Source: Acinetobacter nosocomialis NIPH 2119 (lineage in GTDB: Bacteria > Pseudomonadota > Gammaproteobacteria > Pseudomonadales > Moraxellaceae). From it: a stretch of DNA of 64,000 nt. The notes beneath the pieces were generated by a model that ran no database searches, had not been told where the DNA came from, and saw only the letters and a program-made list of their open reading frames with translations. Shown one piece after another: positions 41,563 to 52,395 of the stretch (position 1 is its first letter; each line of letters begins with the position of its first letter). A program made the translations under genes and the position numbers. The stretch covers positions 2,394,170 to 2,458,169 of the forward strand of contig NZ_KB849239.1 of NCBI RefSeq assembly GCF_000368085.1. The letters are read 5' to 3'.

Positions 41563-41927
41563 TTTGGTTGACATGCTTTACACAAAAATACATTTTGTTA
41601 AACCTTATGTAAGGATATATTTAAGCTTTTGAAAACAAATATTTTTAATATAAAAAAATTATGTTTTTTAGTAGCTTACTTATACCTTTTCCAATATATC
41701 TAATCTAATTGATTGTTTTTTTCTGTTAAAAAACAGGCTGTTTTTTCAATTTTTCTGCGCTTTTTTGACAGGTGACAGTAGTATTTCAACATTTGCAGTG
41801 ATAGCATAGCGGCAGACCAGTTAGACTGCTCCATGCGTTGTTACCTAGCTACGTTTAGGAATAATAAAAGCAAAACAGCCTAACTTAGGTTTTTTTAATC
41901 TCAAATTTTTTTTGTGAGAGTGATGCC
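41563..41927. other. Non-coding region before the alanine-rich lipoprotein gene
   Basis: No open reading frame of note. A TTGACA at 41765-41770 is the best -35 candidate, but no clear -10 element stands 16-18 bp downstream. The segment 41800-41900 is less AT-rich, and a short CCTA/TAGG hairpin with seven T lies near 41878-41897, so a long leader or a small RNA is possible. Confidence 0.35.
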
Positions 41928-42191
41928 ATGTTATTCAAAAAATTCGCTGTTGCTGCTGCTGTTGCCGCTACTTTAGCTTTCGTTGGTTGTTCTAAGAAAG
42001 AAGAAGCTCCAGCTGCTGCTGCTGCATCTGAAGCTGTAGCTGCTGCTTCTGAAGCTACTGCTGCTGCTTCTGAAGCTGCTGTTGCTGTTGACGCTGCTGC
42101 TTCTGAAACTGCTGCTGCTGCTTCTGACGTTGCTGCTTCTGCTTCTGACGCTGCTGCTTCTGCTGACGCTGCTGCTTCTGCTGCACACTAA
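41928..42191 (+). CDS. Small alanine-rich heptad-repeat lipoprotein
   Basis: 87 residues. The lipobox FVGC (Cys21) predicts a lipoprotein of about 67 mature residues; Ser at +2 suggests the outer membrane. After SKKEEAP the sequence is almost only Ala, Ser, Glu, Asp, Val and Thr with a seven-residue period (AASEAVA, AASEATA, AASEAAV and so on), like the coiled coil of Braun's lipoprotein. It ends in His, not the Lys that links Lpp to peptidoglycan. Nearly every Ala codon is GCT, which suggests high expression. GTGAGAG upstream is the ribosome binding site. Confidence 0.85.
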   Translation: MLFKKFAVAAAVAATLAFVGCSKKEEAPAAAAASEAVAAASEATAAASEAAVAVDAAASETAAAASDVAASASDAAASADAAASAAH

Positions 42192-42208
42192 TCTAGAATC
42201 TAGATTAG
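42188..42208. repeat. Inverted repeat at the lipoprotein stop codon
   Basis: CTAATCTAG and CTAGATTAG arms flank AAT; the stop codon lies in the left arm. It sits directly before the terminator hairpin and might stabilise the 3' end of the message. Confidence 0.6.
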
Positions 42209-42211
42209 ATA

Positions 42212-42239
42212 AAAAGAGGACGTTATGTCCTCTTTTTTT
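42212..42239 (+). terminator. Terminator after the lipoprotein gene
   Basis: AAAAGAGGAC and GTCCTCTTTT form ten pairs with a GTTAT loop and seven T. Confidence 0.92.
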
Positions 42240-42358
42240 ATGCTTAAATTTTATGATTTAAACAAATATATATTCGATATATGATTTAAATGAATTTTAT
42301 CGCTCCATAAAATATATTAATTCTAAAGCTATAAAAAATTATAAATAAAAAAAGCAGA

Positions 42359-42655
42359 TCAATCGATCTGCTCATTTCCAACGCGTTGTCTAAATTTCTG
42401 ACCTGCTCTAAAGGTCACTACACGACGGGCAGAAATCGGAATTTCTTCGCCAGTTTTAGGATTACGTCCCGGACGCTCGCGTTTATCTCTAAGCTCGAAA
42501 TTACCAAAACCAGAAAGCTTAACCTGCTCACCCGCGATAAGCGCTTGGCTAATTTCGTCAAAGAACAACTCGACCATTTGTTTTGCTTCACGGCGATTTA
42601 AGCTGGTTAACTCACTTAAATGATCAGCCATGTCTGCTTTAGTTAGTGCTGTCAT
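42359..42655 (-). CDS. ihfA: Integration host factor subunit alpha
   Basis: 98 residues of the HU/IHF family, starting [13 protein letters not shown]. The DNA-intercalating arm [22 protein letters not shown] is present. The heterodimer with IhfB bends DNA sharply. It overlaps pheT by four bases, as the pheST-ihfA order of E. coli predicts. Confidence 0.96.
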   Translation of the reverse strand: MTALTKADMADHLSELTSLNRREAKQMVELFFDEISQALIAGEQVKLSGFGNFELRDKRERPGRNPKTGEEIPISARRVVTFRAGQKFRQRVGNEQID

Positions 42656-45033
42656 GAGGCCCTCAATGTCGCTTGATAAGTGTTTTCCAACACTTGGATT
42701 ATATTGTCCATACCAGATTTAATTTCAGCATCTTCAAGCGTACGTGAAGGATGTTGCCATAATAGTGCAAACGCTAATGAACGTTTACCTTCTTCGACAC
42801 CCTGCCCCGTATACACATCGAATAACCAAGTAGAGTCTAAAAGCTCTCCACCAGTTTTTTCGATTAACTGCTGAATATCTCTAACATTTATATTATCAGA
42901 GATTAAAAGCGCAATATCACGTCTAACCGAAGGAAAACGTGATAATTCTGTAAAATTAGATACATAAGATTGCAAAACTGCTGCCTGATCAAGCTCAGCA
43001 ACCCAAGTTGTGCTCAAATCGAGCTCATTTTCTAAAGATGGGTGCAAACGACCTAGGTAACCAATTGATTTACCATCAACTAAAATTTCAGCAGACTGTC
43101 CTGGATGTAACCATGAACGCTCTGAACGTACATATTCAACTTTGACACGTCCAGCAGCTAAAACTTCCTCTACTTCACCTTTAAAATCGAAGAAGTCCAT
43201 TGGTTGTGGCTTAGCATGCCATGATTCTGGTTCACGAGAACCTACAGCAATTAAAGCTAATGTCGGGATTTGCCTTAAGTCTTGAATAGAATTGGCATCT
43301 TGATAATCAAAACGTAAGCCAAGCTCAAAGAAACGTACACGGCTTTGCTGACGATTTAAATTATATTGCACACAAGGAATTAAACTAGAAAGCAAAGTGC
43401 TACGCATTGCTGCCAAATCACTTGAAATTGGATTTGCTAGCATAAGTGGATTGACTTGCGGGTTTAACTGCTTTTCAAGTTTTGCATCAGCAAAGCTAAA
43501 GCTGATTGCTTCTTGGTAACCTAAAGTAACTACTGTTTGGCGTAGCTGTGCAATTTCAAAACGATCTTGGTACTTAGCAAGCTGAACATCCATGCTTGGT
43601 AAGCTGATCTGAATATTGTCATATCCATCAATACGAGCAACTTCTTCAATCAAATCTTGATAAATTGCCATATCATAACGATGTGATGGTGGAACTACGC
43701 TCCATTCGCCATCAGCTTTAACAGTTACTTCACAACCTAGTCGAGTTAAAGCATCTGTAATAAATTCAGCAGCAACTTGATATCCCAATAATTGGTCTAC
43801 CTGAGCTTGCTTAAGTTCGATCGCTTCACGTTTAGGAAGTAAATCAGATTTTTCAGCTATAGTAATTGGACCAAACTCACCACCTGCCAACTCTTGAATA
43901 AGCTGGGAAGCACGGTTCATCGCAATCAAAGGTAATTCGAAATCTACACCGCGTTCATAACGTTGCGAAGAGTCTGTGTGTAAACCAAAACGACGAGCAC
44001 GCCCGGCAATCGCAAGCGGAGCAAAGAATGCACTTTCTAAGAAAATGTCTGTCGTATCATCAGTTACACTTGACGCTAGACCACCCATAATACCGGCAAT
44101 TGCTAAAGCTTTCTGGTCATCAGCAATAACCATCACATCTTCTTGCAATTCAACTTCTTGATCATTCAAAAGTTGCAACTTTTCTTGCGGCTTAGCTTGG
44201 CGAACTTGTACAGTACCTTCGATTTTAGCTAAATCAAAAGCATGCATTGGCTGGCCTAATTCCATTAGAACGTAGTTCGTTACATCAACTAAAATACTGT
44301 GTGTACGAATACCTGAACGTGCTAAAGCTTGTTCCATCCATTCAGGAGTAGCAGCTTTCACATTTACATTTTTAATGACACGTCCTAAATAGCGTGGAGC
44401 ACCCTCTGTGCTGATAACAACCTTTTTCTCATCAGTGATTGTCGCATCAACCGATTTAATTTCAGGTTCATTCATTTGCAGTTGGTTAATCACTGCAATT
44501 TCACGTGCGATACCACGGATACTGAAACAGTCACCACGGTTTGGCGTAATACTAATATCGATGACGTTATCATCAAGTTTTAAGTATTCACGGATGTTTA
44601 CCCCTACTGGAGCATCGGCAGGTAGCTCAAGCAAACCATCGATTTTATCTTCAAGATCAATTTCAGAAGCGCCGCACAGCATACCTTGTGACTCGACACC
44701 ACGAAGCTTACCTTTTTTGATTTTAAAATCGCCTGGTAATACTGCGCCAATAGTTGCTACAGGTGCTTTCATTCCAGCACGAACATTAGGAGCACCACAT
44801 ACAATTTGCAGAGGCTCACCTGAACCAATATTCACTGTTGTTACACGTAGACGGTCTGCATCTGGATGCTGTTCAACTGTTAGAACTTCACCAACTACAA
44901 CTCCGGTAAATGGCTTAGCAACAGGCGCTAGTTCATCTACCTCAAGACCAAGCATAGTCAACTGATCAGATAATGTATCACTATCAATTGCAGGGTTAAC
45001 CCATGTGCGTAACCAATTTTCGCTAATCTTCAT
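42652..45033 (-). CDS. pheT: Phenylalanine-tRNA ligase beta subunit
   Basis: 793 residues. The N-terminal tRNA-binding domain (EMAP-like, [20 protein letters not shown]) is followed by B1-B5 domains, including the [19 protein letters not shown] motif of B3/4. The C-terminal anticodon-binding FDX-ACB domain begins near residue 700 ([13 protein letters not shown]). Forms the alpha2-beta2 enzyme with PheS. Confidence 0.97.
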   Translation of the reverse strand: MKISENWLRTWVNPAIDSDTLSDQLTMLGLEVDELAPVAKPFTGVVVGEVLTVEQHPDADRLRVTTVNIGSGEPLQIVCGAPNVRAGMKAPVATIGAVLPGDFKIKKGKLRGVESQGMLCGASEIDLEDKIDGLLELPADAPVGVNIREYLKLDDNVIDISITPNRGDCFSIRGIAREIAVINQLQMNEPEIKSVDATITDEKKVVISTEGAPRYLGRVIKNVNVKAATPEWMEQALARSGIRTHSILVDVTNYVLMELGQPMHAFDLAKIEGTVQVRQAKPQEKLQLLNDQEVELQEDVMVIADDQKALAIAGIMGGLASSVTDDTTDIFLESAFFAPLAIAGRARRFGLHTDSSQRYERGVDFELPLIAMNRASQLIQELAGGEFGPITIAEKSDLLPKREAIELKQAQVDQLLGYQVAAEFITDALTRLGCEVTVKADGEWSVVPPSHRYDMAIYQDLIEEVARIDGYDNIQISLPSMDVQLAKYQDRFEIAQLRQTVVTLGYQEAISFSFADAKLEKQLNPQVNPLMLANPISSDLAAMRSTLLSSLIPCVQYNLNRQQSRVRFFELGLRFDYQDANSIQDLRQIPTLALIAVGSREPESWHAKPQPMDFFDFKGEVEEVLAAGRVKVEYVRSERSWLHPGQSAEILVDGKSIGYLGRLHPSLENELDLSTTWVAELDQAAVLQSYVSNFTELSRFPSVRRDIALLISDNINVRDIQQLIEKTGGELLDSTWLFDVYTGQGVEEGKRSLAFALLWQHPSRTLEDAEIKSGMDNIIQVLENTYQATLRAS

Positions 45034-45065
45034 CTTTATAAACCTTATTTAATCCTGAAAAAATG

Positions 45066-46094
<1,029 letters not shown>

Positions 46095-46203
46095 CTAACA
46101 GTTTTTCACCGTATTGATGAAGTTTATCCATCATGAAAAATGTATTAGGCAACAAAAAGATAAAACGTATAAAATAATAGCATCGTCAATGAGATCAATT
46201 ATT

Positions 46204-47205
46204 ATGGCGCTCAATCAGATTTGGAAACAACAACTTACACTTGTGACCTACGGTAATGAATACCTTCGCCAGAATTTAAGCTTCAACCAATGGCGACAAC
46301 ATCATATTTTTGACCAACATAGTTTTCAATTTCGTGACTTAATTTCACAGCATTTACTTGCTCAACATTTCCAAGTTTGGTTAGAAGCACTCAAAAAACA
46401 AGGGACGACTCAAATCTCTCTTCACCTATCTACTATTTTAAATGAAGAACAAAACCCGAATAGTAATGTCGAGCTTTTACCTTATGCTCATTTTATTGTA
46501 AGCCACCAAAACAATAAAAAAATCGCATGGATTTTTGGTCATGAGCTTGCAGAGTGGTACAGTAGCGATAACGAATTTGAACCACCTTTAAATCAGCGTA
46601 GCGATTTACGCTTAGAAACTTTCTGGCGTTTTGAGTTGAATGAAAAATTATCTAAGAAAGTTGAAGCTGACTTAAAGGCACCCCAATGGGATGAAATTGC
46701 TGACTTTATGGAAACCGAGTTATTTCGGAGTAAGTATGCAGCAGGTTTTGAAGAACCCGAATTTCAGAAAAAATATTTTGATGGATCAACTCATCAAATT
46801 TCGATAGATCATCAACCAACACTTGCACTTATACCTGAAAACTACCCAGCAGATTGTGCGCATCAACTCCTCTATCGCACCCAAGCTCTATCTGACTATT
46901 TAGAGCAGAAAAAACGCAGCGCAAATGATCCTTTAGGGGAAGACCTAGACCAAGAACAAATTATTAACTTAAGAAACTTTACCCACAAAACTGATGATCT
47001 ATTTGCAAAGCTCATTGTGAAAGCAGCCAATCATTATCAAACTGCACAATTAAAACCAGTTGAAAAACCTTCTCCTTTTGATGCAACGAATGAATCCGCA
47101 ACTCATTTAAAAACACCTCATCATAAGGCTGGAGGAACAGGTGTAATTAAGCTTATTGTACTAACGGTAATTATTTGTGCCTTAGCTTATTATTTTGGTC
47201 TTTAA
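46204..47205 (+). CDS. Unknown protein with C-terminal membrane anchor
   Basis: 333 residues from the ATG at 46204 (MALNQIWKQQLTLVTYG); upstream starts are less likely. The body is soluble, with many Trp, Gln, His and Phe residues, and no family was recognised. One hydrophobic segment at the very end (KLIVLTVIICALAYYFGL) follows a short linker, giving a tail-anchored topology with the body in the cytoplasm. It is transcribed away from pheS. Confidence 0.8.
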   Translation: MALNQIWKQQLTLVTYGNEYLRQNLSFNQWRQHHIFDQHSFQFRDLISQHLLAQHFQVWLEALKKQGTTQISLHLSTILNEEQNPNSNVELLPYAHFIVSHQNNKKIAWIFGHELAEWYSSDNEFEPPLNQRSDLRLETFWRFELNEKLSKKVEADLKAPQWDEIADFMETELFRSKYAAGFEEPEFQKKYFDGSTHQISIDHQPTLALIPENYPADCAHQLLYRTQALSDYLEQKKRSANDPLGEDLDQEQIINLRNFTHKTDDLFAKLIVKAANHYQTAQLKPVEKPSPFDATNESATHLKTPHHKAGGTGVIKLIVLTVIICALAYYFGL

Positions 47206-47211
47206 TCAAGA

Positions 47212-47715
47212 TTAAAGTTTCCATTGATAAAGTAATTCTGTTATTCCGAGGCCGAACTCTGGTAGTTCGGCTTCATTAATTAACTGTGCTCCCATTTTTT
47301 CATAGAAGAAACGGCTCGGATTTTTATTAAAGACTTCTAAACGAATAAAAGCATAACCTTGATTTAAAGCGCATTGATAGAACTTTTGGAATAATTCACG
47401 ACCTATACCTTGTTTTTGAACTTCTTTTAAAAGATAAAAAGCAAGAATTTCAGCAATATTACTTTCTGGGTTTAAATAGCCATCAAGAAAGCCTTTCACT
47501 ACCCCATTTTCAGTATAGATAAATAACTTATGATCAGGACTTCTGCTTATCTCTTTCCATAACTGTTCTTTATCTAGTACGTTAAGCTCATCTAATATTT
47601 CTTGCTTAACCATACCGGCATAGGTTTCTTTCCAACCTTGCACATGTACTTCTGCAATAGATAATGCATCGTTAAATGATGCTATACGAATATCTGAATT
47701 ATTTAATGACTTCAA
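47212..47715 (-). CDS. GNAT-family N-acetyltransferase
   Basis: 167 residues. The acetyl-CoA-binding motif A is seen as EVQKQGIGRELFQKFY, preceded by the beta-4 strand IAEILAFYLL. The C-terminal FFYEKMGAQLI is typical. The substrate cannot be predicted. It lies convergent to the tail-anchored gene with six bases between them. Confidence 0.88.
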   Translation of the reverse strand: MKSLNNSDIRIASFNDALSIAEVHVQGWKETYAGMVKQEILDELNVLDKEQLWKEISRSPDHKLFIYTENGVVKGFLDGYLNPESNIAEILAFYLLKEVQKQGIGRELFQKFYQCALNQGYAFIRLEVFNKNPSRFFYEKMGAQLINEAELPEFGLGITELLYQWKL

Positions 47716-47774
47716 TTTGCTCCCCTCACCTTACTACTTTTTTAAAGTGAAGCATTGGTTGATCTCACACCAAC

Positions 47775-48335
47775 CTATTCAGTTAAAAGCCGCTCTCGAA
47801 CATGCATTAAAGCAAACCCCAACAAATTTAGACCTTGCCATAGAGATGGATCTTGGACATGTGGATGGTCTTGCGCCATACCAATACCCCAAATTTTATC
47901 GACAGGAGATGCTTCAACCAAAATACGGTCTTTCGTTGCTAATAAGAATTTTTTCAATTCAGAATACTGTGAGAATTTCGCAAAATTCGCCTGCACCACT
48001 ATGTCAAAACGATTTTCTTGCCATATCTGTTCATCATAGTTACGCACTTTACGACCGAGTTGCTTTGCTTCATTCGGATGTTTAACCTGCAAAATCTGTG
48101 CAAAAATTTCTTCATCATTAAATAATTTTGCTTTTTGCGCCATCATATAGTGTTCAGCAGTAAAATACTCGACACCTTCTACTTTGAATTGCGCTGGGAA
48201 CCACTGGCTAAAACAGCTTTTATCAACAAGATCAGCTTGTTTAGGAGTATGTCCCCAAAAATATAAGTATTTATACTGGTGACCTTGCTGTACTTTTTGA
48301 ATTAAGTCATTTAGAAATTTTTCGTCTTTCAGCAT
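47775..48335 (-). CDS. NADAR/YbiA-family protein
   Basis: 186 residues. The family signature is visible in CFSQWFPAQFKVEGVEYFTAEHYMMAQKA (the Trp, Glu and Lys of the active pocket) and in RNYDEQIWQENRFDIV. Members hydrolyse N-glycosidic bonds of riboflavin intermediates or remove ADP-ribose modifications; which applies here is not clear. Confidence 0.85.
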   Translation of the reverse strand: MLKDEKFLNDLIQKVQQGHQYKYLYFWGHTPKQADLVDKSCFSQWFPAQFKVEGVEYFTAEHYMMAQKAKLFNDEEIFAQILQVKHPNEAKQLGRKVRNYDEQIWQENRFDIVVQANFAKFSQYSELKKFLLATKDRILVEASPVDKIWGIGMAQDHPHVQDPSLWQGLNLLGFALMHVRERLLTE

Positions 48336-48382
48336 TTATCTCTGATTATTTTCTCTTTTTAAAATAGAACCAATAAAAATAA

Positions 48383-48411
48383 AAAAGACCGCTAAAAAGC
48401 GGCCTCTTTTT
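48383..48411 (-). terminator. Terminator after rplT
   Basis: In the minus direction AAAGAGGCCGC and GCGGTCTTT form a stem with one imperfection around a TTTTTA loop, followed by T runs. It is about 15 bases past the rplT stop. Confidence 0.75.
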
Positions 48412-48423
48412 GAATCTCTAAGC

Positions 48424-48783
48424 TTATGCAGCTAATGCACCTTTAGCTTTTTCAGCTAAAGCAGCAAATGCTACTGCATCATGCATAGCGATGTCAGCTA
48501 ATACGCGACGGTCGATGATCACTTGAGCTTTTTTCAAGCCATCGATCATACGGCTGTAAGACAAACCGTTTTGACGAGCACCAGCATTGATACGCGCAAT
48601 CCATAGAGCACGGAATTGACGTTTCTTTTGACGGCGGTCACGGTAAGCGTATTGACCAGCTTTGATTACCGCTTGGAACGCTACGCGGTAAACGCGTGAA
48701 CGAGCACCATAGTAACCTTTAGCGCGAGCAAGAATTTTTTTGTGACGACGATGAGCCACTACACCACGTTTTACACGAGCCAT
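48424..48783 (-). CDS. rplT: 50S ribosomal protein L20
   Basis: 119 residues starting [19 protein letters not shown], rich in Arg and Lys, with [16 protein letters not shown] and the C-terminal globular part. L20 is needed early in 50S assembly and in E. coli represses its own operon by binding the rpmI leader; that control is not shown here. It follows rpmI by 11 bp. Confidence 0.98.
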
Positions 48784-48794
48784 TTATAATCTCC

Positions 48795-48989
48795 TTAGAT
48801 GTATGGGCACATACGACGAACTGAATTCATGTCAGAAACATGAACCATTACACAGCCGCGTAATTGACGGATACGTTTAGCAGATTTTTTGGTCAAGATG
48901 TGGCGCTTGAACGCTTGTTTACGCTTAAAACCGTTTGCAGTCGCTTTGAAGCGTTTAGCTGCACCACGGCGAGTTTTTAACTTAGCCAT
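48795..48989 (-). CDS. rpmI: 50S ribosomal protein L35
   Basis: 64 residues, [20 protein letters not shown], strongly basic. First gene of the separated rpmI-rplT pair; in most gammaproteobacteria infC is immediately upstream, but here infC is 2.85 kb away. A TATAAA-containing stretch near 49057-49070 on the minus strand is a possible -10 region for this pair. Confidence 0.97.
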   Translation of the reverse strand: MAKLKTRRGAAKRFKATANGFKRKQAFKRHILTKKSAKRIRQLRGCVMVHVSDMNSVRRMCPYI

Positions 48990-49238
48990 AGTAACCTCTT
49001 TTAGGCACCTGTTCGGCGCGATTGCACCATTGCAAAATCGACCTGCAGGTAAGGAAGCGCGTATTTTATAGTATGCTGACTAAAATTAAAACTACTCGTA
49101 GTGCTTTTTTAGATGAATGTCTTAACAAATTAAAAATTCATATCGTTTTTTTTAGAGATTGGTCACTGCTAATAAATTCAACATTATGCCTTATTTAGCT
49201 CTATAATATGTTCAAATTATCAACATACGATATTTCAA

Positions 49239-50489
49239 ATGCAGAAACATGATGCATTCGCTGCACTGCGCTACAGAGATTTCTCTATTGTTACCATTAA
49301 TCAATTTTGCTTAACGTTAGCAATTTTGATTCAAGAAATTATTGTTGCTTATTCACTTTATCAAATTACCAAAGATCCTCTAACTTTAGGTTTAATTGGA
49401 CTAGCAGAAGCCATTCCATTTATTGCTCTATCGCTTTGGGGTGGCTATTTTGCTGATAAATTTAATAAACAGGTCATTATGAAAATCTGTTTATTTTTCT
49501 CGGTACCTCTACCTTTAGTTTTGTGGTTGCTGTTCCACTTGCATGGTTTAGGTCATATCAGTGTAAATTTCCTTTCTTGGGGTATTTACGCAGTCATCTT
49601 TGGCTTAGGTACGATACGTGGGTTTTATAATCCCTCTGCCACCTCATTGAAACCATTCTTAATTCCACGCGAGCTTTATGCCAATGGCGCAACATGGACA
49701 ACTATTGGTTGGCAAAGTGGTGTGATTATTGGGCCTATGCTAGGCGGTTTTATGCTTGCTTACTTAGGCAGAGAAACCAGTCTTTTTAGTGTTGCTGCCC
49801 TACTCAGCATCTGTTTTATTCTTATTAATTTATTACAAAACCGAAGCTTTCCTAAAATTGAAACTGCGAATGTATTAGAAAGCTTAGGTGATGGTTTCCG
49901 CTTTATTTGGAAAACCAAAATCGTTCTCTGGGCTATTTCTTTAGACTTAGCCTCCGTTTTATTTGGAGGTGTGATTGCCTTACTGCCTATCTTTGCTGAA
50001 GATATTTTAAAAGTAGGGCCAGAAGGCTTAGGTTATTTGCGTGCAGCGCCTTCTATTGGTGCACTCATTACCATGATTGCTTTGACCCGTTTTCCGCCAA
50101 CTCAGCACGCATGGCGTAACATGCTACTTGCAGTTGCCGGATTTGGTGTATTTACGATCCTTTTCGCTTTCTCAAACAATATGTGGTTATCCCTATTTGC
50201 ACTGGCCATGACAGGTGCTTGTGACAGTATTTCAGTTGTGGTTCGACAAACCATTTTGCAAATATTCCCACCAGAAAATATGCGTGGTCGGGTAGCGGCT
50301 GTAAATGGCATGTTTGTGTCATCTAGTAATGAGCTGGGTGCATTTGAATCAGGCTTGGCTGCTAAATATTTGGGAACTATTGCAGCGACTATTTTTGGTG
50401 GTTGTATGACGCTTGCAGTGGTCACGTTCTGTTGGTTAAAAACCAATGACCTATTTAAAGTCGACATTACCAAAAGCTCGGAAGACTAA
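49239..50489 (+). CDS. MFS transporter, EntS-like
   Basis: 416 residues with about twelve membrane segments. The N-terminal FAALRYRDFSIV and GGYFADKFNKQVIMK (the loop 2-3 motif) place it in the major facilitator superfamily, near the EntS/MFS_3 group of drug or siderophore exporters. PPENMRGRVAAVNGMFV between helices 10 and 11 is typical of that group. The substrate is unknown. It is transcribed opposite to the surrounding translation genes. Confidence 0.88.
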   Translation: MQKHDAFAALRYRDFSIVTINQFCLTLAILIQEIIVAYSLYQITKDPLTLGLIGLAEAIPFIALSLWGGYFADKFNKQVIMKICLFFSVPLPLVLWLLFHLHGLGHISVNFLSWGIYAVIFGLGTIRGFYNPSATSLKPFLIPRELYANGATWTTIGWQSGVIIGPMLGGFMLAYLGRETSLFSVAALLSICFILINLLQNRSFPKIETANVLESLGDGFRFIWKTKIVLWAISLDLASVLFGGVIALLPIFAEDILKVGPEGLGYLRAAPSIGALITMIALTRFPPTQHAWRNMLLAVAGFGVFTILFAFSNNMWLSLFALAMTGACDSISVVVRQTILQIFPPENMRGRVAAVNGMFVSSSNELGAFESGLAAKYLGTIAATIFGGCMTLAVVTFCWLKTNDLFKVDITKSSED

Positions 50490-50506
50490 ATAAATAGTTT
50501 TAATAT

Positions 50507-50530
50507 AAGCATCTTCGGATGCTTGTATTT
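50507..50530. terminator. Hairpin between the MFS and YqaA-type genes
   Basis: AAGCATC and GATGCTT arms close a stable TTCG loop; imperfect pairing extends beyond. It can serve the convergent genes on both strands. Confidence 0.7.
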
Positions 50531-50958
50531 TAAATAAAGTCTGTAATTACCCAATAAATGAAAATATAACGCCCAGCCTTAGCAATAAGAACCATAAATA
50601 AGAAGCGCCAAAAATTTTCTTTGAATAAGCCCGCAACTAAAGTAATAGGGTCACCAATCACAGGTGTCCAACTTAAAAGCAGCGAATAAAAACCATATTT
50701 ATGATAAAAACGTTGAGCTTGCTCTAAACGTTTTTCGGAAACCGGGAACCACTTTTTATGTTTAAACTGTTCTATTTTTAAACCTAACCACCAGTTCACA
50801 CATGAACCGAGTACGTTTCCAAAAGTAGCAATCAAAATAAGAAGAAAAGCGGAATGTTGATTTTTTAATAATAAAGCAACGAGTACAGCTTCTGATTGTA
50901 GTGGTAATAATGTAGCCGCCCCAAAAGCACTCAAAAAAAGTAAAAAGTAACTTAGCAT
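50530..50958 (-). CDS. YqaA/DedA-type membrane protein
   Basis: 142 residues with about four hydrophobic segments. The loop GNVLGSCVNWWLG and the downstream KYGFYSLLLSWTPVIGDPITLVAG correspond to the SNARE-associated (DedA) domain in its short YqaA form. DedA relatives act in lipid-carrier flipping or envelope homeostasis; the role of short forms is not settled. Confidence 0.85.
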   Translation of the reverse strand: MLSYFLLFLSAFGAATLLPLQSEAVLVALLLKNQHSAFLLILIATFGNVLGSCVNWWLGLKIEQFKHKKWFPVSEKRLEQAQRFYHKYGFYSLLLSWTPVIGDPITLVAGLFKENFWRFLFMVLIAKAGRYIFIYWVITDFI

Positions 50959-51012
50959 ATTAAATTAAAACCAAATCACCTTTCACTTTCTTCATTGTGC
51001 TACCAAGCAAAA

Positions 51013-51633
51013 TTAGATAACTTTAATTGATAAAGCTTTTTGTACCGCAGGACGTGCTGTTAGGCGGACAATGTATTCTTGTACATAAGGATAATCCTCT
51101 AATTGAATCCCCTGCCATTCATAGCGCAGAATCCAAGGTAAAATTGCCATATCAGCAATTGAGTATTCCCCTGCAACAAACTTCTGACCAATAAGCTGTT
51201 TGTTTAACACACCATATAAACGCTTAGTTTCATTCACATAACGTTCAATTGCATAAGGAATTTTCTCTGGTGCAAAGCGGTTAAAGTGATGATTTTGCCC
51301 CAACATAGGGCCTAAACCACCCATTTGCCACATAAGCCATTGTTCCACTTCAACCCGCTCTTGTTCATCTGTTGGATAAAACAATCCGGTTTTTCGACCT
51401 AAATATTGTAAGATCGCGCCTGATTCAAATACTGAAATTGGCTCACCACGTGGACCGTCCTGATCAACAATTGCGGGGATTTTATTATTCGGGGAAATTT
51501 TCAGGAAATCTGGTTGAAATTGATCATTTTCTAAAATATTAATTGGATAAAGGGTGTAATCCAGTCCCATTTCTTCTAAGGCAATTGTGATTTTATGTCC
51601 ATTGGGTGTTCCCCAATAATATAGATCAATCAT
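51013..51633 (-). CDS. Glutathione S-transferase, YfcG/Nu-like
   Basis: 206 residues. The N-terminal thioredoxin-like domain contains YYWGTPNGHKITIALEE; the TPNG-K motif marks the Nu/YfcG group, whose members act as disulfide-bond reductases with glutathione. NKIPAIVDQDGPRGEPISVFESGAIL is the glutathione-binding region. The C-terminal helical domain has YSIADMAILPW. It precedes no other gene in its direction within 50 bp except the YqaA-type gene. Confidence 0.88.
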   Translation of the reverse strand: MIDLYYWGTPNGHKITIALEEMGLDYTLYPINILENDQFQPDFLKISPNNKIPAIVDQDGPRGEPISVFESGAILQYLGRKTGLFYPTDEQERVEVEQWLMWQMGGLGPMLGQNHHFNRFAPEKIPYAIERYVNETKRLYGVLNKQLIGQKFVAGEYSIADMAILPWILRYEWQGIQLEDYPYVQEYIVRLTARPAVQKALSIKVI

Positions 51634-51802
51634 TCTATTTTCCTATTCATCGTTATCATGACTGCGTCTTGCGTTATATCATGTTTTGGCTAATACAATG
51701 ATATGTCCAACACCAAAAAACACATAAAATTTGAGAATAACTTTGGTTTAAAAAGTTATTAAATCGCACTTTAAAGGAATTAAATCAAGAAATGACGGGC
51801 AT

Positions 51803-51833
51803 AAAAAAGCACTGCGTTTGCAGTGCTTTTTTT
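51803..51833 (-). terminator. Terminator after infC
   Basis: AAAAAAGCACTGC and GCAGTGCTTTTTT form a stem with a GTTT loop and T tract. It ends the thrS-infC transcript and explains the separation from rpmI-rplT. Confidence 0.92.
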
Positions 51834-51838
51834 GAGTA

Positions 51839-52390
51839 TTACTTTTTCTTTTTCGGTCCAAGTAACATACCCATTTGTCGACCTTCCATTTTCGGAGCTT
51901 GCTCTACAATACCAAACTCAGCTACGTCTGCTTCAATCTTTTGCAATTGAGCTAAACCAAGTTGTTGGTGAGCCATTTCACGACCACGGAAACGTAAAGT
52001 GATTTTGACTTTGTTACCTTCTTCAAGGAACTTCAAAATAGCACGAAGCTTAACTTGATAATCACCTACATCAGTTGCTGGGCGTAGTTTGATTTCCTTC
52101 ACTTGCACTTGATGCTGTTTTTTCTTGGCATCTTTTTGCTTCTGTTTCAGGTCAAACAAGTGCTTGTTGTAATCCATGATTTTACAAACAGGCGGCTCAG
52201 CGTTTGCGACAATCTCAACAAGGTCAAGATCTGCATCCTCAGCAGCACGCAGTGCTTCATTTAATGAAACAATTCCTTTTTGCTCACCATCAGCAGCGAC
52301 GAGGCGTACTTCTTTTGCACGGATCTCATCGTTAATTGCTGGACGGTTACTCTTTGCACCTTGTTGTTGGTTACGGTCAGGCTGTTTAAT
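51839..52390 (-). CDS. infC: Translation initiation factor IF-3, AUU start
   Basis: 183 residues. No ATG exists before MDYNKHLF at 52177, but the frame stays open upstream and matches IF-3 ([17 protein letters not shown] and [15 protein letters not shown]). The start is ATT at 52390, followed by AAA CAG CCT, with GGAG eight bases upstream overlapping the thrS end. AUU starts are characteristic of infC and make it sensitive to IF-3's own discrimination against non-AUG starts, giving autoregulation. IF-3 prevents subunit joining and checks the start codon. Confidence 0.97.
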   Translation of the reverse strand: MKQPDRNQQQGAKSNRPAINDEIRAKEVRLVAADGEQKGIVSLNEALRAAEDADLDLVEIVANAEPPVCKIMDYNKHLFDLKQKQKDAKKKQHQVQVKEIKLRPATDVGDYQVKLRAILKFLEEGNKVKITLRFRGREMAHQQLGLAQLQKIEADVAEFGIVEQAPKMEGRQMGMLLGPKKKK

Positions 52391-52395
52391 CTTTC

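Noticed and set aside
41973..42188. Serine-rich 71-residue open frame on the minus strand opposite the lipoprotein gene
   Set aside because: It is a mirror of the repetitive GCT/TCT codons of the real gene, has no ribosome binding site and no plausible protein character.
44408..44965. 185-residue open frame on the plus strand inside pheT
   Set aside because: It lies wholly antisense to a well-conserved essential gene and its composition is that of a shadow frame.
50102..50473. 123-residue minus-strand frame within the MFS gene
   Set aside because: It is antisense to membrane helices of a recognisable transporter and has no supporting features.
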